Shown here: positions 25,047 to 33,024 of the stretch, in pieces | How the letters are laid out: each line of letters starts with the position of its first letter | Position numbering within the stretch: the first letter of the stretch is position 1 | NCBI GenBank assembly: GCA_022842185.1 | Contig: JALHQB010000002.1 | Location: forward strand, 79,496 to 143,495 | DNA from: Acetobacteraceae bacterium | GTDB lineage: Bacteria; Pseudomonadota; Alphaproteobacteria; Acetobacterales; Acetobacteraceae | Direction of reading: 5' to 3' | DNA: 64,000 nucleotides | Program-made: the position numbers and the translations under genes | The notes under the pieces: model-generated | The model's database searches: none | What the model was told of the DNA's origin: nothing | Seen by the model: the letters and a program-made list of their open reading frames with translations, nothing else

Positions 25047-25316
25047 TCACCCCCGCCCCGGCCGCATCGCGCTGATCAGGAACAGCAGTACGCAAATGGC
25101 CACCGCCGCCGTCCAGGCCGGCATGGCCAGCACCGGCGACAGCACGCCATCCCACACGAAGCGCGGCAGGTTCTGCTGCACGCCATCCTGGAAATTCGCC
25201 AATCCGCCCGGATTGATCCGCCTCAGTAACGCGCCCAGGGACCCGCTCCAGCCATAGGTCAAGCCGAGCACCAGTCCCAGGGCGGCAAACAACAGGCCGA
25301 TCAGACGAAGAACCAT
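25047..25316 (-). CDS. Small two-helix membrane protein downstream of msrP
   Basis: An 89-residue protein, not recognised. It has two hydrophobic segments: MVLRLIGLLFAALGLVLGLTYG (about 1-22) and AWTAAVAICVLLFLISAM (about 68-85). They are joined by a soluble loop of about 45 residues with WSGSLGALLRRINPGGLANFQDG. The ATG at 25316 lies one base after the msrP stop (25318-25320), and no other start gives a shorter overlap, so it is almost certainly in the msrP transcript. The position is where msrQ, the heme-containing membrane partner of MsrP, usually lies, but this protein is far too short and lacks the five to six helices of MsrQ. It may be an unrelated small membrane protein or an alternative membrane anchor. 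Confidence 0.65.
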   Translation of the reverse strand: MVLRLIGLLFAALGLVLGLTYGWSGSLGALLRRINPGGLANFQDGVQQNLPRFVWDGVLSPVLAMPAWTAAVAICVLLFLISAMRPGRG

Positions 25317-25317
25317 C

Positions 25318-26262
25318 TCATGCCCAAAGCCGTTCGTTCTGCAGGCCAGTGTACAGCGGCGCAACGAAATCCGCATAGCCATTGAACAGCTGGGTCGGCA
25401 CGCGTTGGCTGGTGCCGATCACCCGTTCATTCGCCTGGCTCCAGCGCGGATGGCCGACCTCGGGGTTCACATTCGCCCAGAAGCCATATTCCTGCGCCTG
25501 GATGCGTTCCCAGAAGGACACCGGGCGCTGGTCGGTCAGCCGGATGCGGGTGATGCTCTTGCCGGCCTTGAAGCCATACTTCCACGGCTGGTGGAAGCGG
25601 ATCGGCCCGCCATTCTGCGGCGGCAGCAGCTTGCCATAGGCACCGACCACCATGAAGGACAGGTCGTTGCCGGCCTCCTCGACGGTGCAGCCCTCGGTAT
25701 AGGGCCACGGGTACCAGGATTGCCGCAGCCCCGGCATCACGCCCGGGATCGCCGCGGTTTCGAACACAACGTACTTCGCCGAGGCCAGCGGATTGACCTG
25801 CGACAGAAGCGCCGAAAGCGGGAAGCCGGTCCAGGGGATCACCATCGACCACGCCTCGACGCAGCGCAGGCGATACACCCGCTCCTCGATCGGCATGGTC
25901 CGCAGCAGGTCCTCGATGCCGAATTCGCGCGGCGTCTCGACCATGCCTTCGATCTTCACGGTCCAGGGGCGCTGTGGCAGGCGCTGCGCGGCGCGGCTGA
26001 TGCCCTTGTCGGTGCCGAACTCGTAGTAGTTGTTGTAGGTCGTGGCATCGCGCTCGGCGGTGATGTCGCGGCCGGGGACATAGCGAGTGTTGCGCATGGC
26101 GGGCGGCAGCCCGCCCACACCCGCGCCCTGAGCCAGCGCCGGACCGGCGGCGGCCATCAGCCCGGCCCCCAGGCCGAACGCCTTGCGCCGGCCGAACACC
26201 AGGTTTTCAGGCGAGACGTGACGCTCGGGGATCTCCCAGCCACGCGGAATGCGGATCGGCAT
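25318..26262 (-). CDS. msrP: Protein-methionine-sulfoxide reductase catalytic subunit MsrP
   Basis: A 314-residue periplasmic molybdopterin enzyme (formerly YedY) that repairs methionine sulfoxide in envelope proteins. The Tat signal (FGRRKAFGLGAGLMAAAG then PALA, about residues 23-44) carries the twin arginine. The molybdenum-ligand Cys134 is in YRLRCVEAWSMVIPWTGFPL, the family signature, and HQPWKYGFKAGKSITRIRLTDQRP is the typical C-terminal block. Start ATG 26262 has a perfect GGAGG seven bases upstream. The usual partner MsrQ is absent; a small two-helix protein follows instead. A 59-base gap separates it from the upstream glycosyltransferase gene, and its own ribosome site suggests independent initiation. 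Confidence 0.95.
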   Translation of the reverse strand: MPIRIPRGWEIPERHVSPENLVFGRRKAFGLGAGLMAAAGPALAQGAGVGGLPPAMRNTRYVPGRDITAERDATTYNNYYEFGTDKGISRAAQRLPQRPWTVKIEGMVETPREFGIEDLLRTMPIEERVYRLRCVEAWSMVIPWTGFPLSALLSQVNPLASAKYVVFETAAIPGVMPGLRQSWYPWPYTEGCTVEEAGNDLSFMVVGAYGKLLPPQNGGPIRFHQPWKYGFKAGKSITRIRLTDQRPVSFWERIQAQEYGFWANVNPEVGHPRWSQANERVIGTSQRVPTQLFNGYADFVAPLYTGLQNERLWA

Positions 26263-26321
26263 GTCATTACCTCCGTTGTGCCTCGAAGATCGGGATGTCC
26301 CGTCCGAGGTCAAGCGTCGCG

Positions 26322-27776
26322 TCAGTCCGCCGGCCTGGGCAGCACCGCGGCCGGCGGTTGGCCAGCGCCGGTCGTGACCCGATGGAGGCGATAGGCCTCC
26401 GCCTCGATGCCATCCCGGCTGCGGACCAGGCGCCCCACATCGTCCGGCAACGCTTCCGCGCCGGGCCACAATGGGGGGCCGTCCCCTCGTCTTTCGCTGC
26501 GGACCAGCAGGCCGGTTACGCCAGGCGCCGGCCCGGGACGCGAAAAATATCGCCAGCGCGGGTCCATCGCGACGACCACCCGCCCGCGCGGCAGCCCGAA
26601 GGCCAAGACGGCGGCCAGGCCATATTCCTCCGCCGCGACGAAAGCCGCGCCTTGGCGGGCGATCGCGCCCTCGACATCGCCCAGGAACCCATCCCAGCCG
26701 CCCAGCCGGGCCAGCGTCGGGTCGCTGCGACGCGGCAGTGCAAGCGGGGCGGCAACCGCCTGGAGATAGACCGCCCCCGTCATGGCGAAGCCGAGCACCA
26801 CGGCCGGTCCCCGCAGCCGAACCCAGCCCGGCGACGCCAACAGCGTCGCGGCGGCGATCGCCGCCGCCGGATACAGGATCGCCGGCCAATTGCCCTGCAC
26901 CCGGCTGCCGGTGGCCTGCCACAGGAAGATCACCGCGCCGGGGATGACCAGCGCCGCGACCAGCAGCGCCGCGCCATCGCTGCCACGCCACCAGCGCCGG
27001 CCCGCCACAACCACCCCCGCGACGCTCATTGCGAAGACCAGCGGCGTGGCGAGGCCCGCCTGGCTGCCGATCAGCTCACCCAGGTAGCGCAGCGCCTGCC
27101 CGGCCTCGAAGGTCCCGGCGCGACCGCCCTGCTTGGCGAAGGAGGCCCAGTCATGCCCGGCGTTCCACAGCACGACCGGCGCGAACAACCCGGCCGCGAC
27201 CAGCCCTCCCACCCAAGGATGCCAGCGCAACAGCCACTGCCGCGCCGTGGGCTCCAGCAGCAGCCAGATGACGATCCCCAGCCCGAGCAGCACCGCGGTG
27301 TATTTCGACAGCAGCGCCGCCCCGGCGAAGACGCCCACCGCCAGCCACCACCGCCCATCCCCGGTGCGGTGCAGCCGGGCCAGCGCCCACACCGCCGCGG
27401 TCCAAAAGATGATCAGCGGCGTATCCGGCGTCATCGCCACAGCGCCGATGCCCGCGAACAGCGTTGCGTTGAACAGCGCCGCCGCCCAGGGACCGGCGCG
27501 GCGGCCGGGGAACAGATCCTCCGTCGCCCGCGCCAGCATCACCGACCCGATCGCCAGGCACAGCGGCCCCATCAGCCGGATGCCGAGCGCCGTCTCCCCC
27601 GCGATCAGCGTGCCGGTACGGATGAACAGCGCGACCATCGGCGGGTGGTCGAGGTAGCCACCCTGCAGGTCGCGCGACCAGACCCAGTAATACGCCTCGT
27701 CCGGCGCCAGCGGCAGGATGGCGCACAGCGCCAGGCGCAGCAGCGTCAGCGCCGCCAGCGCGGCAACCCAAGCCAT
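26322..27776 (-). CDS. Glycosyltransferase family 39 (ArnT-like) integral membrane protein
   Basis: A 484-residue polytopic membrane protein with about 10-12 hydrophobic segments. The first loop contains PLAPDEAYYWVWSRDLQGGYLDHPPMVAL, with the acidic Asp-Glu pair that is the catalytic or metal site of the PMT/ArnT (GT39/GT83) fold. TPDTPLIIFWTAAVWAL and LLSKYTAVLLGLGIVIWLL are further family markers. Such enzymes transfer a sugar from a polyprenyl-phosphate donor to lipid A, protein or glycan. The ATG at 27776 shares one base with the stop of the GT2-GtrA gene (TGATG); a GTG at 27821 is possible but would overlap more. The upstream neighbour can supply the polyprenyl-phosphate sugar. Confidence 0.88.
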   Translation of the reverse strand: MAWVAALAALTLLRLALCAILPLAPDEAYYWVWSRDLQGGYLDHPPMVALFIRTGTLIAGETALGIRLMGPLCLAIGSVMLARATEDLFPGRRAGPWAAALFNATLFAGIGAVAMTPDTPLIIFWTAAVWALARLHRTGDGRWWLAVGVFAGAALLSKYTAVLLGLGIVIWLLLEPTARQWLLRWHPWVGGLVAAGLFAPVVLWNAGHDWASFAKQGGRAGTFEAGQALRYLGELIGSQAGLATPLVFAMSVAGVVVAGRRWWRGSDGAALLVAALVIPGAVIFLWQATGSRVQGNWPAILYPAAAIAAATLLASPGWVRLRGPAVVLGFAMTGAVYLQAVAAPLALPRRSDPTLARLGGWDGFLGDVEGAIARQGAAFVAAEEYGLAAVLAFGLPRGRVVVAMDPRWRYFSRPGPAPGVTGLLVRSERRGDGPPLWPGAEALPDDVGRLVRSRDGIEAEAYRLHRVTTGAGQPPAAVLPRPAD

Positions 27777-28879
27777 CAGCGCGGCCGCCAGACCAGGGTC
27801 GAGGACACGGCGTAGTTCCACACCACGGTCAGCAACGCGCCCGCCGCCCCGGCCAGCCCCCAGTTCAACACGTCATCGCGCACCAGCAGCCCGGCGATGC
27901 CGACATTGGCAGCCGCGCCCAATCCGCAGACGACATAGAACAGCAGCAGCCCGCGCGGCAGCGCCGCGCCGCGCAGCCGCCGGTCGCGATAGGTGATGCG
28001 GTTGTTGAGCAGGAAATTCGCCGTCATGGCGACGAAGGTGGCGATCCATTGCGCCGCAGCAAAGCCGAATGGCCCGATGCCGTGCAACAGCCCCAGCACC
28101 AGCAGATGCACCAGGACGCCGATGGCGCCCACCAGCGCGAAGGCCATGAAGCGCAGCGGCACGACGCCGCCCAGCGCCTTGTCCGCCAGCAGCCCGCCGA
28201 ATTCCACCAGCACAGCGGCATCCAGCTTGCTCTCCCCTGCCTCCCGCGCGCGGAAGGTGTAGGGGATTTCCGCCACGCGCAGCGGGCGGCCAGCCGAAAG
28301 CAGCACGTCCAGCAGGATCTTGAAGCCCGTCGCGGTCAGCCGCGGCGCGAGTTCGTCGAACACCGCGCGCGGCATGGCGAAGAAGCCGCTCATCGGGTCG
28401 GCAACCTTCACCGGCAGGGCGGCATTGGCCAGCGCCGCGCCGCCATCGGAGACCATCCGGCGGACCGGCGACAGCCCCTGCCCCATCGCGCCGCCCTCGA
28501 CATTGCGGCTGCCGATCGCGATGTCGGCCGCATCGGATTCCACCGCCGCCAGCAGGCGCGGCAGGATGGTCTCGTCATGCTGGAGGTCGCCATCGATGAC
28601 GGCGACATAGGGCGCGGCGGTGGACAGGATGCCCTCGACGCAGGCCGAGGCCAGACCCCGGCGACCGATGCGCCGGATGCAGCGGATGCGCGGGTCGCGC
28701 GCCGCGATGGCCTTGGCCCGCGCGGCGGTGCCGTCGGGGCTGTCGTCATCCACGAAGATCGCTTCCCAGGCGATGCCGGCGAGCGCCGCGTCCAGCCGCT
28801 CCACCATGGGGGCGACATTGGCGGCCTCGTTGTAGCAGGGGATCACCACGGCAAGGCGTGGCGGGGTGTGATCCGTCAT
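27776..28879 (-). CDS. GT2 glycosyltransferase fused to GtrA domain
   Basis: A 367-residue fusion. Residues 1-215 are a dolichol-phosphate-mannose-synthase-like GT2 domain: VVIPCYNEAANVAPMVERL, VDDDSPDGTAARAKAIA, and IDGDLQHDE holding the DxD-like metal site. Residues 235-365 form a GtrA domain of four transmembrane helices (FMAFALVGAIGVLVHLLVLGLL and NFLLNNRITYRDRRLRG). This fusion makes polyprenyl-phosphate-linked sugar and probably helps flip it, providing donor to the GT39 enzyme encoded immediately downstream. The start ATG at 28879 is consistent with the family N-terminus, but I see no strong ribosome site. The two genes form a translationally coupled pair. Confidence 0.9.
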   Translation of the reverse strand: MTDHTPPRLAVVIPCYNEAANVAPMVERLDAALAGIAWEAIFVDDDSPDGTAARAKAIAARDPRIRCIRRIGRRGLASACVEGILSTAAPYVAVIDGDLQHDETILPRLLAAVESDAADIAIGSRNVEGGAMGQGLSPVRRMVSDGGAALANAALPVKVADPMSGFFAMPRAVFDELAPRLTATGFKILLDVLLSAGRPLRVAEIPYTFRAREAGESKLDAAVLVEFGGLLADKALGGVVPLRFMAFALVGAIGVLVHLLVLGLLHGIGPFGFAAAQWIATFVAMTANFLLNNRITYRDRRLRGAALPRGLLLFYVVCGLGAAANVGIAGLLVRDDVLNWGLAGAAGALLTVVWNYAVSSTLVWRPR

Positions 28880-28931
28880 GGGCCCGCTTCCTGCGCCGGC
28901 GGGCGTGGAAGGGCAAGAGTGCGCCGCGGCG

Positions 28932-30500
28932 TTACCCGCCGGGCAACGCGCCGGGACGGCCGAACAGATAGCCCTGCCCGAAGGCGACGCCGAGGTGCTG
29001 CATCAGCGTCGCCTGTGCTTCCGTCTCGATGCGTTCGGCGACGACCTGGGCACCGACGGTGCCGGCCAAATCCACCATGGCGGAGATGAAGCCGCGGTCG
29101 CGCCCGCTCTCGACCGCATTGGTGACGTAGATCCCGTCCACCTTCACGAAATCGACCCGGAAGATCCGCAGGTAGCGAAACGATGCCGCGCCGGCCCCGA
29201 AATCGTCGATGCAGACCGGCAGGCCACGTTCGCGCAGCGCATCGACCGTGCGGGCGGCCTCGGCTTCATCCTCGATCTCTGCCGTCTCGGTGATTTCCAC
29301 CAGCAGGCGACCAGCGAGATCGGGCGCGGCATCGAGCATGGTGCAGAACCGGTCGCGGAACGCCGGGTTCTGCACGGAAAGGCCAGACAGGTTGCAGGCG
29401 AGGCGCACGCCGCTGGCCGCGCGCGCCGCCTCGCAGGCGGTCTCGACCACCGCCCAGTCCAGCGTCTCGGACAGTCCGATCGTCTCGGCCAGGGCGATGA
29501 ATTCAGACGGCTGGTCATAGGGGCTGCCGGGCGTGGGGATCGGGCGCAGCAGGGCTTCGTAATGGTGCGGCGTGCGGTCCGCGAGCAGGACGATGGGCTG
29601 AAACGCCAGGCGGAAGCGGCGTTCGGCGATGGTCCGGCGCATCGCATTGGCGCGATCGGCGGCCGACCCCACGAAGCCGGCGAGGCCACCAGTGAAACCC
29701 GCCTTCGCCAGCGCGGCATCCCCCCCACGTGAGAAGGCCGACAAGGCGAAGCGCAGCGCGCGGGTGGTCTGCAGGGGGCTGAGGCCCTCGGCGTCGAGCG
29801 GCAGGCTGCGCGTGCCGATCTGCCCGGGCAGGCCGTGCTGCGCCAACAGCAGGGCGACCTGATTGGCAAGCGCCTGGACATCCGGCCCGCCTTCGGCCGG
29901 CAGAACCGCGAAGCGGCCGGAGCCGAAATCCGCGGCGACGCCGCCCGCGCCCGCATGGCTGGCCAGGACATCCTGGATGCGGGCGGCGAGATCCGCGCGC
30001 GGGGCCAGCGTACCCCCATCGCCGGTCAGTTCGATCAGTCCGAGGGCACCGCGCGGGGTTTCGCCGGCGCGCAGCATGTCCTCAACCGCGCGGGCGAGGC
30101 CGGGGCCGCCGGGCAGCGGGCCACCGGGCAATTCGTTGGGCAAGGGGGCGAAGGTCAGGCAGAAGCGCCCGGCACGGCCCGGCGCCGCCAGCCCGGCCAG
30201 GCTGAAGGCGGAACGGGCGGGGTCCGACAGGCGGATTGCGGTCGGACGGATGCGTCCCGTGGCCGACAGCAGCGCCAGCGCGGTGCCGATGCCCAATCGC
30301 TGGTCGCGCGCCACCAATGACTGCACCGGTTCACGCAGGAAACTGCGGCAGGGTCGGCCGAAGCGAGCCGGGAAGGCGCCTTCGGCAAAGGTGATGCGGC
30401 CATCGGCATCGATCTCGACCAGCATTTCCGCCGCGGCGAAGGCGAAGGTCAGGAAGCGGTCCGCTGCGCTGGGGGCTGGGTCGCGAACGGTTTCCTGCAT
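28932..30500 (-). CDS. PAS-like/degenerate GGDEF/EAL cyclic-di-GMP phosphodiesterase
   Basis: A 522-residue cytoplasmic protein. Residues 15-120 look like a PAS sensor (AEMLVEIDADGRITFAEGAF). Residues 150-260 resemble a GGDEF domain whose signature is degenerate (DFGSGRFAVLPAE at about 191-203). Residues 290-520 form an EAL domain with catalytic residues apparently intact: Glu315 in YEALLRP, Asn370, Glu402 in VEITETAE, Asp432-Asp433 in IDDFGAGAASFRYLR, Lys453 in VKVDG and Glu489 in AERIETEAQ. It is therefore predicted to hydrolyse c-di-GMP, possibly gated by the N-terminal domains. The ATG at 30500 is preceded by TAGGA, and just upstream of that by a run of 12 identical bases that could make expression variable. 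The gene is isolated. Confidence 0.9.
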   Translation of the reverse strand: MQETVRDPAPSAADRFLTFAFAAAEMLVEIDADGRITFAEGAFPARFGRPCRSFLREPVQSLVARDQRLGIGTALALLSATGRIRPTAIRLSDPARSAFSLAGLAAPGRAGRFCLTFAPLPNELPGGPLPGGPGLARAVEDMLRAGETPRGALGLIELTGDGGTLAPRADLAARIQDVLASHAGAGGVAADFGSGRFAVLPAEGGPDVQALANQVALLLAQHGLPGQIGTRSLPLDAEGLSPLQTTRALRFALSAFSRGGDAALAKAGFTGGLAGFVGSAADRANAMRRTIAERRFRLAFQPIVLLADRTPHHYEALLRPIPTPGSPYDQPSEFIALAETIGLSETLDWAVVETACEAARAASGVRLACNLSGLSVQNPAFRDRFCTMLDAAPDLAGRLLVEITETAEIEDEAEAARTVDALRERGLPVCIDDFGAGAASFRYLRIFRVDFVKVDGIYVTNAVESGRDRGFISAMVDLAGTVGAQVVAERIETEAQATLMQHLGVAFGQGYLFGRPGALPGG

Positions 30501-30509
30501 GATCCTACC

Positions 30510-30521
30510 GGGGGGGGGGGG
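30510..30521. repeat. Homopolymeric tract of 12 G (C on the EAL coding strand)
   Basis: Twelve consecutive G residues on the plus strand, so C12 on the EAL gene strand, ending nine bases before its ATG and directly upstream of the TAGGA ribosome site. Such runs are prone to slipped-strand mispairing and can also be a sequencing or assembly weak point. Confidence 0.9.
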
Positions 30522-30620
30522 AACGGACGCACCCTGGACGGTGTGGGCTGAAGCGCCGGTTAACCCGCAGGCGCGCGATGATCGAAGCGGGTATGGCGGA
30601 GATGCTGGACGAGACGCCTT

Positions 30621-30635
30621 GTTCTTATTGTGTTC
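30621..30635. promoter_or_regulatory. Possible LexA (SOS) box, GTTC-N7-GTTC
   Basis: GTTC TTATTGT GTTC exactly matches the alphaproteobacterial LexA consensus GTTC-N7-GTTC and lies in an A+T-rich intergenic patch 121-135 bases upstream of the EAL start. About one chance match is expected in a window of this size and composition, so support is moderate. The candidate target is the EAL gene on the minus strand or an unrecognised short plus-strand transcript. Confidence 0.4.
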
Positions 30636-30809
30636 TTTTCACCAAAACACGAATAGTGTCGACCGTACATCCGGACAAACGCGGGGAATCGTCGATTGCC
30701 CAAGGAGGCGCCGGCCGTTTGCGCCGCGCATGTTGGATGGGACCCGACTTGGAGGCTTCGGTGCGAGACCGCACTGGCGCAACGCGCTCATCGCGGTGAA
30801 GCATCGTGC

Positions 30810-30827
30810 CTGACTGAGGCCAGTCAG
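30810..30827. terminator. Hairpin CTGACTG-AGGC-CAGTCAG
   Basis: A perfect 7-bp stem with a four-base loop, directly after the stop of a 27-codon plus-strand frame and before an A+T-rich stretch (30836-30855). There is no T-tract next to it. It could be a terminator-like element or a binding site; the role is uncertain. Confidence 0.3.
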
Positions 30828-30878
30828 ACGGACCCGACTTAAAAGTATAAAGTTCAAGGTGTTCCGCGACTGCGGACA

Positions 30879-30896
30879 GGGTGGCCGAAGCCACCC
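30879..30896 (-). terminator. Hairpin after the NIPSNAP gene
   Basis: Read on the minus strand, GGGTGGC-TTCG-GCCACCC is a 7-bp GC-rich stem with the stable UUCG tetraloop, 15 bases after the NIPSNAP stop. A T-rich run does not follow immediately, but A+T-rich sequence (30836-30855) lies further downstream. A plausible transcription end point. Confidence 0.5.
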
Positions 30897-30910
30897 CGTC
30901 CCAGCCTAGC

Positions 30911-31591
30911 CTACTTCACCACGGAGAACGCGGTCGGCTTCAGCCCCATCACGGTCTGCTGCTTCAGGGCGCCGAGGCCACCGACCACCTTGCCGAATTC
31001 CTGCCATTGCGGGTCATTGGCCATCGCGGTGCGGCGGCGGTCACGATCGCCGAAGCCTTCGTACAGCCAAGCGAAGACCACCTGGTTGATCGGCCCGATC
31101 TCGGTCACCGCGAACATGAGCAACTGGCCCAGGATGCGCTTCTGCACCGGCAGGCCGAGTTCCTCATACGCCTTGATCCAGGCCGGCATCTTGCCCGGGT
31201 GGAAGTCGTAGGTCCGGTGGTCCACCACCATGCCAGTGCCGCCGATCTCGCGCTTGAAGGCGAAATCCTTGGCCGACTGGATGGGCGAAAAGCTGGTCGG
31301 CTTCAGGAACTTCACTTCCTGCGCCATCAGGCAGCCGGCCGAGGCCTTCTTGAACTCGCCCCACTGCGCATCGGCCTCACGCGCGGCGATGCCGGCGTCG
31401 CGGGTGTCGATGTCGTCCCAGCCGCGCATGAAGACGAAGCGGTTGATCGGCCCGACCTCGGTGGTGAAGGTGCCAAGCGACGGCGCACCCAGCGTGCGGG
31501 TCGAGGCCGGAAAGCCGTAATTGCCGAAGGCGTCGATCCATTGCGGCTGCTTGCCGGGATGGAAGGTGTATTGGCGGTGTTCGATGTACAT
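30911..31591 (-). CDS. Tandem NIPSNAP domain protein
   Basis: A 226-residue protein of two NIPSNAP domains in tandem (about 1-105 and 115-226), ferredoxin-like dimeric alpha-beta barrels. The matching entry motifs are EHRQYTFHPGKQPQWIDAF and DHRTYDFHPGKMPAWIKAY, and the matching TEVGPINRFVFMRGWDDIDTRD and TEIGPINQVVFAWLYEGFGDR. It is cytoplasmic, with no signal peptide. NIPSNAP proteins in proteobacteria often lie in aromatic or carboxylic-acid catabolic clusters but have no agreed activity. It follows the zinc dehydrogenase gene on the same strand by 194 bases and may share its transcript. Internal duplication is evident from the two motif sets. Confidence 0.88.
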   Translation of the reverse strand: MYIEHRQYTFHPGKQPQWIDAFGNYGFPASTRTLGAPSLGTFTTEVGPINRFVFMRGWDDIDTRDAGIAAREADAQWGEFKKASAGCLMAQEVKFLKPTSFSPIQSAKDFAFKREIGGTGMVVDHRTYDFHPGKMPAWIKAYEELGLPVQKRILGQLLMFAVTEIGPINQVVFAWLYEGFGDRDRRRTAMANDPQWQEFGKVVGGLGALKQQTVMGLKPTAFSVVK

Positions 31592-31785
31592 GGCGTGTCC
31601 TCTTCAAGCGCGCGCCGTACCTTCGACCGGGTGGGCGGGTCAGGCAAGCCGTGCCGGCCGCACGAGGCGCATGCCCCGATCCGGCAGCGTGGAGCGCGAC
31701 CGCGCCCGGACCACCAGTCGACCACGGCGCATCGCGCAACGGCGAGGCGGGCGAATGCCCGCAAGCCGCCTGATGGAGCAAAACG

Positions 31786-32850
31786 TCAGCTGGTGGGGAG
31801 AATGACGCCCTTCCCATCGGTCTGCTTGTCGAACAGCCGGTACGCTTCCTCCGCCTGGTCCAGCCGCCAGCGATGCGTGAACAGTGCATCGACGTTCACC
31901 CCCCGATCGGCGACGTAGCGCGCGCATTCCGCCTGCCCGTTGGTCGAGAAGGTCCAGGACCCGATCAGCGTCACCTGACGGCGCAACAGGTCAGGCGAGA
32001 CATCGAGCGTGACCTCACCGCCCTCCCCCACGAAGCAGGCCTTGCCCCAGGTGCGCACGCATTGCACCGCCTGGCGCCGCGCCAGTGGATTGGACGATGC
32101 ATCAAGCGAGGCATGCGCGCCGCGCCCATGCGTCGCATCCTTGATGGCGCCGAGCACGTCATTGGTCTCGGTCGGGTTGATCAGCAGGTCAGCACCGAAT
32201 TCCTTCGCGCGGGCAAGCCGTTCGGCGGAGGTGTCGAGCGCGATCACCCGCGCGCCCATCTTCGCCGCCAGCAACGTTGCCGAAAGCCCGACGGGTCCCT
32301 GCCCGAACACCGCGATCGTCTGGTCCCCGGTCAGCCCCAGCCGCTGCAAGGCCCCCCACGCGGTGCCCGTGCCGCAGGAAATCGCCGCGCCGGTCTCGAA
32401 GGACAGTTCCTCCGGCAGCTCGACCATGGTGCGCGCCGGGCCTTTGAGGTAGCGCGCATGGGCGCCATGGCCGGTCGCGCCATAGACCTCCTTCACGCCT
32501 TCGTCGCACAGCTGCATCCAGCCGGTGTTGCATTGCGGGCAGACGCCGCAGCCGCGGTAATGGTGCTGCATGGCGCGCATGCCGACCCAGGCCTGGTTGG
32601 CGGGTACGCCCTGCCCCACCGCGACGACCACGCCGCAGGGTTCATGCCCGGCGATGATCGGCCCCGATGTCGCGCCCAGCCCGAGCGCGGCCGTGCGCCC
32701 CGGCCCGCCGGCGGCGCGGTAAAACTTCAGGTCGGACCCGCACATGCCCGAGGCGCGGATCTCCAGCACCACTTCCCCCGGCCCGGGCGTGGGGTCGGGG
32801 AAATCCATCAGTTCGAGTTTCCGGTCCCCGGTAAAGACGACACCCTTCAT
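31786..32850 (-). CDS. Zinc-dependent alcohol dehydrogenase family protein
   Basis: A 354-residue medium-chain dehydrogenase. The catalytic zinc site is seen as GMCGSDLKFYR (Cys about 38) and GHEPCGVVVAVG. The structural zinc loop CGVCPQCNTGWMQLC is complete, and the Rossmann motif is VFGQGPVGLSATLLAAKMGARVIALD. It resembles sorbitol/threonine dehydrogenase-like enzymes rather than primary ethanol dehydrogenases. ATG 32850 has a strong AGGAGGA about 9 bases upstream; longer frames reaching 33228 read through an untranslated leader. It is divergent from the fabI-like gene across a 174-base promoter region. The substrate is not predictable. Confidence 0.92.
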   Translation of the reverse strand: MKGVVFTGDRKLELMDFPDPTPGPGEVVLEIRASGMCGSDLKFYRAAGGPGRTAALGLGATSGPIIAGHEPCGVVVAVGQGVPANQAWVGMRAMQHHYRGCGVCPQCNTGWMQLCDEGVKEVYGATGHGAHARYLKGPARTMVELPEELSFETGAAISCGTGTAWGALQRLGLTGDQTIAVFGQGPVGLSATLLAAKMGARVIALDTSAERLARAKEFGADLLINPTETNDVLGAIKDATHGRGAHASLDASSNPLARRQAVQCVRTWGKACFVGEGGEVTLDVSPDLLRRQVTLIGSWTFSTNGQAECARYVADRGVNVDALFTHRWRLDQAEEAYRLFDKQTDGKGVILPTS

Positions 32851-33024
32851 GCGCTTCCTCCTCTTCTTGGGTGCCAGCGAACCACCGCGGCCACACCGGG
32901 TCCAGACGCAGAGTGTCGACGCGGTGCAACAAATCGGCGATGGCGCCGGGCCGGCGTTATGTTCTAGGTCAAGTCGCGACGCTGCGGGCTGTGGCACCCC
33001 ATGCGCCCACGCAGGAGACACGCC

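Larger units (their letters stand above)
30501..30910. other. Intergenic region upstream of the EAL gene with regulatory signals
   Basis: About 410 bases between the divergent-facing EAL start and the stop of the NIPSNAP gene. It contains a 12-nt G run, an A+T-rich patch at 30615-30660 with a LexA-type GTTC-N7-GTTC match, an unexplained strong Shine-Dalgarno-like AAGGAGG on the plus strand (30702-30708), and two hairpins (30810-30827 and 30879-30896). No open frame here has a recognisable domain; the only frames after the AAGGAGG are 26-27 codons long. Confidence 0.5.

Noticed and set aside
30578..30799. 73-codon frame spanning the possible LexA box
   Set aside because: It would place the LexA box inside the coding region and has no domain; the AAGGAGG at 30702 is internal to it.
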